From a virus: a DNA stretch of 64,000 nucleotides. The notes below the pieces were generated by a model that was given only the letters and a program-made list of their open reading frames with translations, was not told the origin of the DNA and did not search any database. Below are positions 24,602 to 33,519 of this stretch, piece after piece (the stretch's first letter is position 1; each line of letters opens with the position of its first letter). Position numbers and translations under genes: made by a program. The DNA is taken from IMG/VR virus record IMGVR_UViG_3300021479_000010, positions 1-64,000 of that record, one strand, 5' to 3'.

Positions 24602-25270
24602 ATGGGAAAAAATGGGCTGCGAAAAATTAATGCATGGGCCTGCCGCCATACGGATCGGCTCCAACACTCCAGAGGAATGTGCAAAAATTGCTATAGCACT
24701 TCTATGCGAAAATCGCCTACTAAAATTCGGGCGTGGAAGTGCGAGCACAGAGATAGACCACACCATGCTAAGGGCTTGTGCGAGGCTTGCTACTGCCAAC
24801 GGGAAACTAACAAAAGAGCTTGGAAATGTGATCACATAGATCAGCCACACGCCGCTCATGGCCTGTGCCAGCATTGCTACGATAAACACCGCAAGGCTAA
24901 ACAGAAGAAATGGCGCGATACAAAAGGACCGGACCATGTTCGTCGCATATACAGAAAGAGCTACTATAAAAATTATTATAAAATGACAATGGAGCAATTC
25001 GAAGAACTTTTTGCCAGACAAGATGGCAAGTGTGCGGGATGCCGCTATATTTTTCGCGACTCTAATGACGAATTGATATGCATTGACCACGATCACGCCT
25101 GTTGCTCCAACGGAAAGAAAACATGTGGTAAGTGTGTTCGGGGGATTCTATGCGATCTTTGCAATCGAATTTTAGGGCAGGGAAAGGATGTGCCAGAAAC
25201 CCTAGAATCTTTAGCTAGATATTTGCGCAATTGGTCTTCTCTCAGAGAACTCGAAGAGCTATTCATATAA
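24602..25270 (+). CDS. Endonuclease VII with three zinc-finger repeats
   Basis: A 222 aa protein from MGKNGLRK, with GAGG 5 nt upstream. The first 95 residues carry three repeats C-x-H-x-D-[RQ]-x3-[ASH]-x-G-[LM]-C-x2-CY. The C-terminal half is a full endonuclease VII domain: GKCAGCRYIF, CIDHDHACC, CGKCVRGILCDLCNRILGQ. It resolves branched DNA before packaging, and the fingers may target it. It is the only rightward gene in this part and converges on the integrase. Confidence 0.88.
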   Translation: MGKNGLRKINAWACRHTDRLQHSRGMCKNCYSTSMRKSPTKIRAWKCEHRDRPHHAKGLCEACYCQRETNKRAWKCDHIDQPHAAHGLCQHCYDKHRKAKQKKWRDTKGPDHVRRIYRKSYYKNYYKMTMEQFEELFARQDGKCAGCRYIFRDSNDELICIDHDHACCSNGKKTCGKCVRGILCDLCNRILGQGKDVPETLESLARYLRNWSSLRELEELFI

Positions 25271-26120
25271 CATCTTTGCATACTTGTCAATGTATGAAAC
25301 ATCTGCGTTATCAACAACTTGCGCATAGGTGCCCAAAGTAAGACTTTTGCAGGCGTGGCCGACCCGGTAGGCCAGAATTTTCTCTGGTATGCATACCTGA
25401 GACGCTAGGGTTGTTATACAGCCTCTGCGCCAAGCGTGGAACCCGACAGGTTGGACTCCGAGTGAAATCATTACAGGGTCCAATGCCCGCCTACATTCCG
25501 TGGGCCCACCAGGGGCCTCCGGATCGTGTCTTAAAGAAAAATCCCTCCGAGGAGCATCCACGCAACATTTCTCTTAATTGATTGGATACATAAATATCTC
25601 GAAACGCCGAGGATGTCTTAGGGTCTTGGCAATTTCCAAGATACACGCTCTTATTAATCGAGAGTGTTTGCTCCTTTATATCGTTTACTTTTAATGCTAG
25701 GATTTCTCCTATCCTTGCGCCTGTCTCTGCCAACGTTGCCGTAAAAGCTTTCTGTCGATGATCTGCGCATCCCTTGATAACAGTGCGCATTTGGTCAAGA
25801 GTTAGCCAGTCCTGTTGAGTCTTCCTAATCTTTGGCAGTACGGGTGTGGGAAACTCTTTGATCAATCCTTCCCGCTTAGCCTGCCCTAGCAAATTACGGA
25901 GCGTGCCGTGGATATTCTTAACACTGCGGGGCTGTTGTTCTTTTGCGAGGTCGGAAAACACCTGCTGGAGTTGCGCATACGTGATGTCCACAAGCGGACA
26001 ACTACCCAGCCGCGCATTTAGCAAACGGATATGGCTACCCATTGTTGCTTGACTTGCCCTCTTTTTCAGTGGCAAAATCGTTTCTTTCCAACGAGTTGCG
26101 AACTGTTCGAAGGTTTCCAT
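25259..26120 (-). pseudogene. Tyrosine integrase split by a frameshift
   Basis: Two overlapping leftward frames together make one integrase. Frame 1 (26120-25491) has the SAM-like core-binding domain and the start of the catalytic domain, including TGARIGEIL with the first catalytic Arg. Frame 2 (from about 25561 to 25259) has FHAWRRG (H-x-x-R), then RVGHACKSLTLGTYAQ with the second His and the nucleophile Tyr. Moving from frame 1 to frame 2 needs a +1 shift near 25500-25520, around GGCCCCTGGTGGGCCC. All catalytic residues survive, so this is a recent mutation, a sequencing error or programmed shifting. Confidence 0.85.
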
Positions 26121-26126
26121 ACCCGA

Positions 26127-26154
26127 ATATTACCACAAACTAATTTAATGTCAA
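26127..26154 (-). promoter_or_regulatory. Integrase promoter, apparently leaderless
   Basis: Minus strand TTGACA (26154-26149), 16-nt spacer, TAATAT (26132-26127). Only 6 nt separate the -10 box from the integrase ATG at 26120, so the message would begin at the start codon. Confidence 0.75.
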
Positions 26155-26166
26155 GAGAAATCTTTC

Positions 26167-26349
26167 TCAAATTGCGCGGATTATCGTATTGTAAAAACAT
26201 TCGTGATCCTGCGATACCAGAAATCTTCGGCATTCGCACATCCTCGTTATTTCACAATACGTGCAAATCCACCGATCTTCGTTGGCGTAGTGATATCGCC
26301 ATCGCCCGCAATGTGGACAGAACGTATCGGGGTGCCATACGTATTTCAT
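26167..26349 (-). CDS. Small zinc-ribbon protein
   Basis: A 60 aa protein with CPHCG near residue 11 and ICTYC near residue 29, a compact zinc ribbon, followed by further Cys residues (MCECRR). Similar in style to the small Cys-pair proteins elsewhere in this array. Confidence 0.6.
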   Translation of the reverse strand: MKYVWHPDTFCPHCGRWRYHYANEDRWICTYCEITRMCECRRFLVSQDHECFYNTIIRAI

Positions 26350-26364
26350 TCTAATGTAATCCAG

Positions 26365-26571
26365 CTACTTAATAAAGTTCTTAGCTTTGGCTTCCTCTTC
26401 GGTCATCCAGATTTCCCGCTGCCATCCGTATGGCAATTCGAGGTCAAGAGTCACGAAAGGAACTTTGCCACCGTAGAGGGATAGATCAATCGCTTCCCAC
26501 GGGCCGTTCCCGATCTTGCGTTGCCCGCTCGTGGGTGTCCAGCGTTCCAAAACTAGGATTGTATTCTTCAT
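26365..26571 (-). CDS. Small unknown protein
   Basis: A 68 aa beta-rich protein (MKNTILVLERWTPTSGQRKIG...) ending in a charged tail. No Cys pair or membrane segment. No family is recognised. Confidence 0.55.
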   Translation of the reverse strand: MKNTILVLERWTPTSGQRKIGNGPWEAIDLSLYGGKVPFVTLDLELPYGWQREIWMTEEEAKAKNFIK

Positions 26572-26588
26572 TGATTGCTTCGATTAAA

Positions 26589-27233
26589 CTAGTCGCCCCG
26601 CAATTTTTCCAGTTCGGCAATGCGGGAGCGCCTTTTTCGAATTGCTTCGAGCTTGGCCAGCGCCCGATCCGGTAGCTCATCTTTGGCCTTCAGTGTTTCC
26701 GTGAGCGCGGCGATCTCCGTACGAAGGGAGTGCTCATCTACAGCCCATTGTTTATGTACATCCTTTAGTTCCTCTCGCAGCGCGGCGATCTCGTGTCGGA
26801 GCGAGGCGGCGATTTTTGCAAGTGCTTCTCGAACGTTGGCGCGAAATGTAACTTGTTCATTGTTCAGCTCAGCGCAAATGTACCACCCTGCTTCGGCCTC
26901 GACTCGTTGGAGTAATTCGTGATCTTCTGGCGCTGCGGACACGAGCTGCTCGGGAGCGGCGCTTAGGGTGGGGCATGACCCATGGTGTGCCCCTTTCTTG
27001 GTTCGGTAAAACGTCTGTCCTCGCTGAATAAGGCCGCGACACTTAGTACAAAGCATCAGGCTTGGTCCCCTCTCAGGCCGTAGGAGTTTCCCATCTTCAT
27101 CTCTCTCATCCATTCTTACTGTTTCAGGCTCCGGCGCTGGCGGCTGCGGAGTGGAGTGCCCCGGATCAGGGCGATTAATCTGTGATTGCAACTCAGCCAT
27201 TTCTTTTTTGTTCATTCCTTGCGGATGGTTCAC
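26589..27233 (-). CDS. Unknown protein with zinc motif and coiled coil
   Basis: A 214 aa protein from GTG, with GGAGGAGGAG just upstream. A Pro-rich N-terminal third leads to MLCTKCRGLIQRGQTFY ... HHGSC, a possible zinc site. Residues 110-214 are a long Leu/Glu/Ala/Arg coiled coil. It ends at the conserved gene-junction sequence (TTAAACTAG at 26584). No family is recognised. Confidence 0.6.
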   Translation of the reverse strand: MNHPQGMNKKEMAELQSQINRPDPGHSTPQPPAPEPETVRMDERDEDGKLLRPERGPSLMLCTKCRGLIQRGQTFYRTKKGAHHGSCPTLSAAPEQLVSAAPEDHELLQRVEAEAGWYICAELNNEQVTFRANVREALAKIAASLRHEIAALREELKDVHKQWAVDEHSLRTEIAALTETLKAKDELPDRALAKLEAIRKRRSRIAELEKLRGD

Positions 27234-27266
27234 TGCTCCTCCTCCTCCTCCGTGGCATCGGGCCGA

Positions 27267-29060
27267 TCACTGACACCGTTTCAACTGCCCTCCGCTAGTT
27301 GTGGCGAATTCTTTCCGCTGCCGCGCAATCGTGCAGGACAGCAGCCCAGTGTTCGGGTCGGTTGAATAGAACTGAAGAAAGCGAGTCGTTCCGGCAATAT
27401 GCGCACCGGTATCCGGGTCAATATAATCCAGCCCTCTTGACTTGATGTTATTGGCCAGCTTACCCACGATCAAAGCATCGCTACAATCAGGCTCCAATTC
27501 GTAACCGCATACGGTCTGTATATCGGGGATTACGCCCTCCTGATACCAAGTGCCACCTACCCCGTATGGATGAAGGCACGTCGCTGCGGTTCCAATTGCG
27601 CACATGTTTACATTCATCGCCCCCGCGCCCTCCCCGCTCCATCCGAGGTCGATTGGTCCCGTGTTCCCAAACAAACCGTGCGGAACAATTATTTTCTTAA
27701 CGTTATACCAGGTAAATGACGATCCATCATAGGATTGATAGTCGATGGAAATCTGGCCAAGGCCGTTCAGCTTGCAGCTTTGCGTCGTGCCGCTTGAATG
27801 CGGGGTTGTACACGTGGGCGGCGGCGGAGGTGGAGGCGTAAGTACACCCGCAATCGGGCACAGCACATACGCATCGTAAGTGATGTTGCAAGACGGATCA
27901 TTTGGGTCCGAATAAAACGGCGAGCACTTCGCGGTCAGGTCTGTCGCGGTTATACCGAACGTGTTATTCGCAGGCCGAGACTGGTTCGATTGTGTTCCGC
28001 ATCCTGCGCATAGTCCACCATGCGGCCAGTTAACCTGCGCATAGGCTGTGTGATTGATGTATCCAGGGCACGTAGCCGTAGGGCACTGGTCATCTGCGCC
28101 CTCAACCGCCATCGTAATCGACATGCCAGTGAGGTTAAGTGCATTGATCTGCCCTGCCGTTGATCCCGTGCCAGGAACGAGAGCGAAAATTGTATCCTGG
28201 TCGCCCGCTACCATCGTGCCGACTTGAGATAGCACAACCCCGCCCGGCTGACTGTACACCGTGTCCCATACCGCATTGGCTTGATCGTACCACTTGACTT
28301 TCGGAGCTAGTCCTCCGCCTGTAACGATAATAAGCATCGCTCCAGTTTCTGTGTTCGTAGTAAACGAACACGCTATCGCACTTGGCCCCTGATGCCCAGA
28401 CGCAGGGAAGGGTTGGAGATACATTGCCTCGAATGCGCTCCCGTTCCAGAGATAAACCTGCCCACCTTTGATCGCACAAGCATGTGTGCCATCAGATACC
28501 GCTCCAGCTGTCCATCCTGTGCCAATATCCTTGCCGGGCCAACCAGTGGTACTACCATAGCTCCAGAACCATGAATCCCCGCCATTGAAGCTTATCTCCA
28601 ACTGGCCAGTGTTGTCGCTCGCTGAGTACCAATGCGTGGCGCAATTCCCCGCCGTGGTCGGCGCAGTCCCGTGATAAGACCAATAGAACCGATTGGTTCC
28701 AGCGGGGCAACCGGAATCTGCCTTTAGAAATCCGACCATTAAACCATCCGTTGGATCATTCATCATCGTAATTTCTGACCATCCGCAACCGAGAACTGTC
28801 TGCTGTGTCCAGACCTTCGACGCATCCATTGCGAATGACCAGACGCAGCCTTGAGCGGAATCGAGCATATACAAGTCCGAATCAGGTAGGACCGCGAGCG
28901 CTTTCGCTGTCTTGTTCCCTGCGAGCGGAACCCAACAGTCCGCCGCTCCGATGCACTGCGAGGTCACATCCGCGAACGATGCACTGGATGTGATGTTGTA
29001 CGTTGCAGAACAAAGCGAAGCGCAGATACACAGAGCGAGAACAATGATGTACTTCAACAT
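27267..29060 (-). CDS. Large secreted protein, unknown (probable moron)
   Basis: A 597 aa protein with a signal peptide (MLKYIIVLALCICASLCSA) and AAAGGAG 6 nt before the ATG. The mature part is rich in Cys, Trp, Gly and Thr. Repeated short beta motifs around residues 45-290 (for example W-S-F, FYWSYHG, WFWSYG) suggest a propeller-like or beta-sandwich fold. The composition is GC-richer than its neighbours and it holds only one TGCGGGG motif, so this block looks foreign. Together with the next gene it may change the host surface or its surroundings. No family is recognised. Confidence 0.7.
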   Translation of the reverse strand: MLKYIIVLALCICASLCSATYNITSSASFADVTSQCIGAADCWVPLAGNKTAKALAVLPDSDLYMLDSAQGCVWSFAMDASKVWTQQTVLGCGWSEITMMNDPTDGLMVGFLKADSGCPAGTNRFYWSYHGTAPTTAGNCATHWYSASDNTGQLEISFNGGDSWFWSYGSTTGWPGKDIGTGWTAGAVSDGTHACAIKGGQVYLWNGSAFEAMYLQPFPASGHQGPSAIACSFTTNTETGAMLIIVTGGGLAPKVKWYDQANAVWDTVYSQPGGVVLSQVGTMVAGDQDTIFALVPGTGSTAGQINALNLTGMSITMAVEGADDQCPTATCPGYINHTAYAQVNWPHGGLCAGCGTQSNQSRPANNTFGITATDLTAKCSPFYSDPNDPSCNITYDAYVLCPIAGVLTPPPPPPPTCTTPHSSGTTQSCKLNGLGQISIDYQSYDGSSFTWYNVKKIIVPHGLFGNTGPIDLGWSGEGAGAMNVNMCAIGTAATCLHPYGVGGTWYQEGVIPDIQTVCGYELEPDCSDALIVGKLANNIKSRGLDYIDPDTGAHIAGTTRFLQFYSTDPNTGLLSCTIARQRKEFATTSGGQLKRCQ

Positions 29061-29117
29061 AGAGACTCCTTTAGATTGTGCGCGTTGTCGAGTCGCGCCC
29101 CTCGTCCCTGACTTACC

Positions 29118-29996
29118 TTAGTCGTCCCCGCCACCATTCGACACGCCCGTAATCGTAAACCTCGTTGACCACGATGGCAGATTACCCGCATCGGAGTTAA
29201 GCAGAATGCTCAGCGCCGTGTAAGCGTAACCTTGCGGCGATCCGGTTTTAATCGGCGTAGGGCTGTTCGGATCGTAATGCACGGTTACCGTGCAGGTTGA
29301 GCCCGGAGCAGCCCCCTGACACGTATTGCCTGCCAGCGTCCCCGTGCCCGCTCCAACTGTGTAGTAACCGCTCGCAGACGTTGCGATAGCCGCGCTGCCG
29401 ACGTTAAGCGGAAAATCGCCATCGCTTGCCAGCGTAAGAACGAAGTCGAACGGCGCGTCGTTGATCACGTACTGGCAAGCTGTGAATGACGGAAACACAC
29501 CCTGGCAACTCGGCGTAACCGACTGCCAGGTGAAATGCGACGCTGGCGTGTCAATGAAACCGAAGCCATATCGAGCGTAACTCGTTCCTGCGCCGTTATC
29601 GAATCCCGTCGCTGACGGCCCACTCGTTGCGTAGATTTCCTCCAGGCCGCCCCTGTCCAGCGGACTCGGCCTCGTGGCTATAGGAGCAGGAACCGTGCAG
29701 GGCGTGGTTTGCTGAACCGTGTATGGCGTCGAGCTAAGCAGGTTACCTTGCCCATCCCATGTACCTGTAGCACCGCAGAAATACTGCCTCGGCGCACAAG
29801 CACGATTACAGCTCTGCGTAAAATAGGTAATGCTTCCACTGACCGTTCCGTCAGCGTTATACTGATCTCCGATAGAAGTCATGCCCTGTGCACGCGGGAT
29901 GATAGGTAGTTGCAAGCGGTATTCATACGCATGTGCATTGGATAACAAACCGATAGCACACGCAAGGAAGAACAGGATAGTTTGAACTTTTTTCAT
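29118..29996 (-). CDS. Secreted protein with choice-of-anchor-like beta domain
   Basis: A 292 aa protein with a signal peptide (MKKVQTILFFLACAIGLLSNAHA). The C-terminal half (FDFVLTLASDGDFPLNVGSA..., CQGAAPGSTCTVTVHYDP) has the wording of bacterial choice-of-anchor or HYDIN-like Ig domains that occur in secreted proteins. It lies upstream of the 597 aa secreted protein in the same direction, with the same GC-rich composition. Virion or host-surface role unknown. Confidence 0.65.
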   Translation of the reverse strand: MKKVQTILFFLACAIGLLSNAHAYEYRLQLPIIPRAQGMTSIGDQYNADGTVSGSITYFTQSCNRACAPRQYFCGATGTWDGQGNLLSSTPYTVQQTTPCTVPAPIATRPSPLDRGGLEEIYATSGPSATGFDNGAGTSYARYGFGFIDTPASHFTWQSVTPSCQGVFPSFTACQYVINDAPFDFVLTLASDGDFPLNVGSAAIATSASGYYTVGAGTGTLAGNTCQGAAPGSTCTVTVHYDPNSPTPIKTGSPQGYAYTALSILLNSDAGNLPSWSTRFTITGVSNGGGDD

Positions 29997-30044
29997 TTGG
30001 CACCTTTCAGGGAGTGGTCAGTTTAGACGAAAATGCCGCGCAAA

Positions 30045-30248
30045 TTAAGGAAGTACAGTCCACGGTTTATTTAATTTCTGATAATCATTCTTGGCTTCAT
30101 CGCTGCCCCACGCGACGTTATCCAAATGGCCGCGTCCGTCGAGATTGTCAAAAAGGAACTGGACGACCTCGGCAAGATCAAGAACATCTGCGCGGGTGCT
30201 GGTATTGAATACGTCTTTAAGTTGTTGGATAGCTTCGGATTTAGTCAT
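30045..30248 (-). CDS. Small unknown protein after a strong promoter
   Basis: A 67 aa protein from MTKSEAIQQLKDVFNTSTRADV, where GGAG lies 4 nt upstream. A longer frame opens at 30371 but has no ribosome site and includes a palindrome copy (30290-30305). If the shorter start is right, the leader from the promoter at 30421 is about 165 nt and carries the palindrome. Confidence 0.55.
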   Translation of the reverse strand: MTKSEAIQQLKDVFNTSTRADVLDLAEVVQFLFDNLDGRGHLDNVAWGSDEAKNDYQKLNKPWTVLP

Positions 30249-30420
30249 ATTGCTCCTGATACAAAATTGCCAATCGGACAACCTCTGCTTGTCCAGATTC
30301 GGACAGTTCATCAAAGACTCGCGCCTCGTATTCTGGGTGAAAGAACTTGTATTTTGCAAGACCCATTTCAAACGCCCAAGGCTCTACAACGCCCCGCATA
30401 CTTTCGACTTGCATTGTCTA

Positions 30421-30449
30421 AGGATAGCGCGATTCGGGATATTTGTCAA
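30421..30449 (-). promoter_or_regulatory. Sigma70-type promoter
   Basis: Minus strand TTGACA (30449-30444), 17-nt spacer, TATCCT (30426-30421). It lies just past the DNA polymerase stop and reads into the 67 aa gene and possibly the secreted-protein genes. Confidence 0.7.
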
Positions 30450-30456
30450 GTATTTA

Positions 30457-32418
30457 TTAATGCGCGGCGGACCAATTCGACCCCCGTTTGCTCTCTACAA
30501 TTACGGGGACCACAAGTCCTTTAGTTACAGTAGTTTCCATGATATGCTTAAGCTCTGCCAATGCTTCGCGCCCCGCATCTGTAGGAGCCACGGAACCGGC
30601 TAATTCGTCATGCACCGTGAGAGATACTTGTAGCGGTCCACTTTCGGACAACAATCCGCTTTCCCACGCCGCTACCATTGCTGCCTTTGTGATGTCCGCA
30701 GATGAACCTTGCGTATAGCGATTTAAAGCCCGGTGAAGTCCCGCACGTTTAATATCGCCATAGGCTTCCAGCGCTTGCTTGTAAGGAAGCGCTAAAGCCT
30801 TGTAACTTCCGATTGCGCTGGTTTTAGCTTCCCACAGATCGAAGCGCGAACGACGGCCAAGAATGGTACGAATAAATCCTTGTTGCTCGGCTCTCTTCAT
30901 CGCAACCTGCGAGACTTCCTTTACGAATGGAACGTTATCGTGATAGCGTTGAAGAGTATCGTAGGCTTGCTGGGTCGGCTCGCCTTCTTCGTTGACCATA
31001 CCCAATTCATTCGCCAGCTTCTTCGCTCCCATCGAGAACGCGAGGCCAAAGTTGATCGTCTTTGCGGGATCGCGGCCAAGCTTGGTCAGTTCCATGACCA
31101 TGTTGTGGAAATCGGTCTTGGGATCGGTCTGATAGCGCCGAAGTGCTTCTTTCGCGCCCCGCAATGAATGTCCGCGTTCATTCTTGGCAAGCGCAGCAGC
31201 ATTTACGATGAGACGGAACTCGATTTGGCTGTAATCATTCGCAAAGAATTCCTTGCCTTCATCTGGCAGGAACATAGAACGAAGCAGCGGGCCTAGTTCT
31301 GGATCGCGACGAGGAATCTGCTGGAGGTTTGGCGTTGTACAACTGAAGCGCCCTGTAACTGTTCCCTTTTCGCCTTCTTCTTCATCTGCGCGGCGCAGTG
31401 GATGAAACTGGGTATGGATGCGGCCCTTGATATTGTCTTCTAAAATGAACTTCGATACGAAGGGATTCCGTGCCTTTTCATACTTGCGAGCGGCCAAGAT
31501 TAGTTTGAATGCGGGGTGTTGCTGGCGCTTCATCCAATTATTTGTGAAAGACGGATTGCCTTTCGCGGTTGTCCGGAACTGGACATTTATCTTCTCACAC
31601 ATCTTTACGAGATCGGCGGACGCCGCGATATTAATCTCGAATCCCGCAATTCTATGAAGTTCCTGAAGCTTTTCATCTCGCCTATTGATAAGCGTCTGGT
31701 TGACTTCAGCGGCCTTCTCTACGTCTACACGGATGCCCCGCATCCTCATAGAATTAAGCATCGGCGTAAGACGGCATTCTAGATTATAAAGATCATGCAA
31801 ACCTTGCTTCTTAAGCTCTGCCTTTTGCTTTGTAAGGATGTCTGGTGGTAAATCAATGTCGGTCAAGGCATATTCCGAAGCATGGGCCGGATGTACTTCG
31901 GCGAAATGTTCCATTACATTGTCGCCATATAATTCTGTAAGGAAGCTGCTTTTCTTGCCCGTTCCCATCCATTTCTGGCCTAGCGCCTCTAGGCTGTAAC
32001 TGTAGGCCAACTCGTCCAGAAGTGCCTCTGCCCACTGAATATCTTGGAACTTCGCATGTGGGGCGACAATCCCATACTTCATCAGGAAGAAAGCGTCGAA
32101 CAAGTTGGAGTTCGCACCGATGAAATCGCCGTGGAAGTCTTTCAGCTCTGTCTTGAGCCAGCGAAGGACTTGTGTTTCGTCGCAGTTCATTCCTTGCTGA
32201 TGGCGAATCGGCCAATAATTGCGGGTTCCTTGATCCGTCTTTAGGACGACGCCAACGATGTAATCGCCGCGCAATACATCTAATCCCGAGGTCTCCAAAT
32301 CGAGGGATAACCAGCGGCACCCCGCAAATGAAGGGAATTCAACTGGCGGACGATATTCTACGGTTGTATAGGTAGGGATATGCCTGATAGGAAAATCTGG
32401 GAAGAGAAGTTCGGTCAT
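30457..32418 (-). CDS. polA: DNA polymerase I (family A) with 3'-5' exonuclease
   Basis: A 653 aa replicative-type polymerase without a 5' nuclease domain. The exonuclease has DLET (40-43) and a GANSNLFDAFF motif near 101. Polymerase motif A is DYSQIEFRL (395-403), motif B R-x3-K-TINFGLAFSMG (449-464) and motif C VHDE (602-605). In motif B the usual Tyr is Phe (LAF). It would copy the phage genome with the clamp, SSB and primase-helicase, although it lies 12 kb from them. Confidence 0.96.
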   Translation of the reverse strand: MTELLFPDFPIRHIPTYTTVEYRPPVEFPSFAGCRWLSLDLETSGLDVLRGDYIVGVVLKTDQGTRNYWPIRHQQGMNCDETQVLRWLKTELKDFHGDFIGANSNLFDAFFLMKYGIVAPHAKFQDIQWAEALLDELAYSYSLEALGQKWMGTGKKSSFLTELYGDNVMEHFAEVHPAHASEYALTDIDLPPDILTKQKAELKKQGLHDLYNLECRLTPMLNSMRMRGIRVDVEKAAEVNQTLINRRDEKLQELHRIAGFEINIAASADLVKMCEKINVQFRTTAKGNPSFTNNWMKRQQHPAFKLILAARKYEKARNPFVSKFILEDNIKGRIHTQFHPLRRADEEEGEKGTVTGRFSCTTPNLQQIPRRDPELGPLLRSMFLPDEGKEFFANDYSQIEFRLIVNAAALAKNERGHSLRGAKEALRRYQTDPKTDFHNMVMELTKLGRDPAKTINFGLAFSMGAKKLANELGMVNEEGEPTQQAYDTLQRYHDNVPFVKEVSQVAMKRAEQQGFIRTILGRRSRFDLWEAKTSAIGSYKALALPYKQALEAYGDIKRAGLHRALNRYTQGSSADITKAAMVAAWESGLLSESGPLQVSLTVHDELAGSVAPTDAGREALAELKHIMETTVTKGLVVPVIVESKRGSNWSAAH

Positions 32419-32438
32419 TCAAACCTATTTGTTCATCC

Positions 32439-32837
32439 CTAGTTAATAAGGTTCTGTCTCAAATGAGGACACTCACCGTAAAACTGCTTAGATTGATTGC
32501 AGTTATGGCACAATAAGCGGTATCGATCCTTTGGCCAACCATTCTTTTTCAGGAAGCGGTAAGTTCCGTGAGTTTTTCCGACCCGTTTCCGATGTTCGTG
32601 GCCATCATCAAAAATATGATCCAGACACAAAAACTCCTCTTCAGTAATATTGCACCCTCCCGGACATTGGCACTTGTGACCGTAAGCTATTAACATTTCT
32701 TCCCGCAGAGCATCTCGATATCTTTTATGGCTGTCTATGCATTTCTGACATCTGGCTTTTCTCTTAGAAACCGTCACACCGCCGCAGGCACACAACCCCT
32801 TGGCTCTGTTCTTCTGGGCCGTTGTTTGCTTCTTCAA
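32439..32837 (-). CDS. HNH-type endonuclease, start unclear
   Basis: A 132 aa protein with CACGGVTVSKRKARCQKC (zinc pairs), then EFLCLDHIFDDGHEHRK and YRLLCHNCNQSK, matching the endonuclease VII/HNH layout D-H ... LLC-x-x-CN. The frame opens only at a TTG; a good ribosome site (GGAGGA) instead serves an ATG two codons upstream in another frame. One base lost in ACGTTTG would join them, so a start-proximal frameshift is possible. Confidence 0.7.
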   Translation of the reverse strand: MKKQTTAQKNRAKGLCACGGVTVSKRKARCQKCIDSHKRYRDALREEMLIAYGHKCQCPGGCNITEEEFLCLDHIFDDGHEHRKRVGKTHGTYRFLKKNGWPKDRYRLLCHNCNQSKQFYGECPHLRQNLIN

Positions 32838-32880
32838 ACGTATTCATTCTTTCTCCTCCAAACTTTACAAATTGCCTGAG

Positions 32881-33126
32881 TTAAACTAGTTCTCCCAAAA
32901 CGCGCCGCGCATACCGTCTGCGAGAATCATCGCTATTCATGTCTGCCATCTGCCGCAAAAGTTTATCGCGGCTCTCTGGAGTAGCTTTTTCAACTAGCTC
33001 GCAATCCTCAAGATGCGCCATTCCTTCTGGCCAGCCGCACCAACTTAAGTATCGGCCTTCAACGAAGGCTGTGACCCATCTTTCGCCGCTCGGTCTATGG
33101 AAAACAACGTCTCCTGTCTGAATCAT
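32881..33126 (-). CDS. Small unknown protein ending in ELV
   Basis: An 81 aa protein (MIQTGDVVFHRPSGERWVTAFV...), with an SH3-like beta start and a basic helical end. The last codons and stop are part of the conserved junction (GAACTAGTTTAA). No family is recognised. Confidence 0.6.
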   Translation of the reverse strand: MIQTGDVVFHRPSGERWVTAFVEGRYLSWCGWPEGMAHLEDCELVEKATPESRDKLLRQMADMNSDDSRRRYARRVLGELV

Positions 33127-33152
33127 AAACTTTATTAACTCCGCTGATTAAA

Positions 33153-33500
33153 CTAGATTTGCTCACTAACAGTTTCTGCTTTAGCGAGCATTTTCGCTTT
33201 ACCATCCAATAAACAAACACGAACCCAATCATCGTCCAATTTGCCGTCACTGACGGCCATGCGGATCGGTTGCAGGGGTTGTCCGAATGTGGACAATTCC
33301 AGATAAATGTCCGCGCCGCTGGCAATGGCCTGCCGGGCATTTTCATTCAAAGTCCAGCGGGAAATTACCCGCCGTTCTGGTCCTTCCGATACTAGCGAGC
33401 GAAGCGGTAAATACTCTGGTTGATCTGCGGCATAGACAACTTCTTCCGATTCCATGCCATCGACTACGGGACCATTCTTGATTGTTAGATAATTCCACAT
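33153..33500 (-). CDS. Small unknown protein
   Basis: A 115 aa protein from MWNYLTIKNGPVVDG, with GAGGG 8 nt upstream; an ATG at 33515 is also open. Mixed beta structure. TGTCCGAATGTGGACA, an exact palindrome copy (33280-33295), is read as part of the coding region (LSTFGQ). Ends inside the CTAGTTTAATC junction. Confidence 0.55.
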   Translation of the reverse strand: MWNYLTIKNGPVVDGMESEEVVYAADQPEYLPLRSLVSEGPERRVISRWTLNENARQAIASGADIYLELSTFGQPLQPIRMAVSDGKLDDDWVRVCLLDGKAKMLAKAETVSEQI

Positions 33501-33519
33501 TCGTATTACCCTCATTAAA

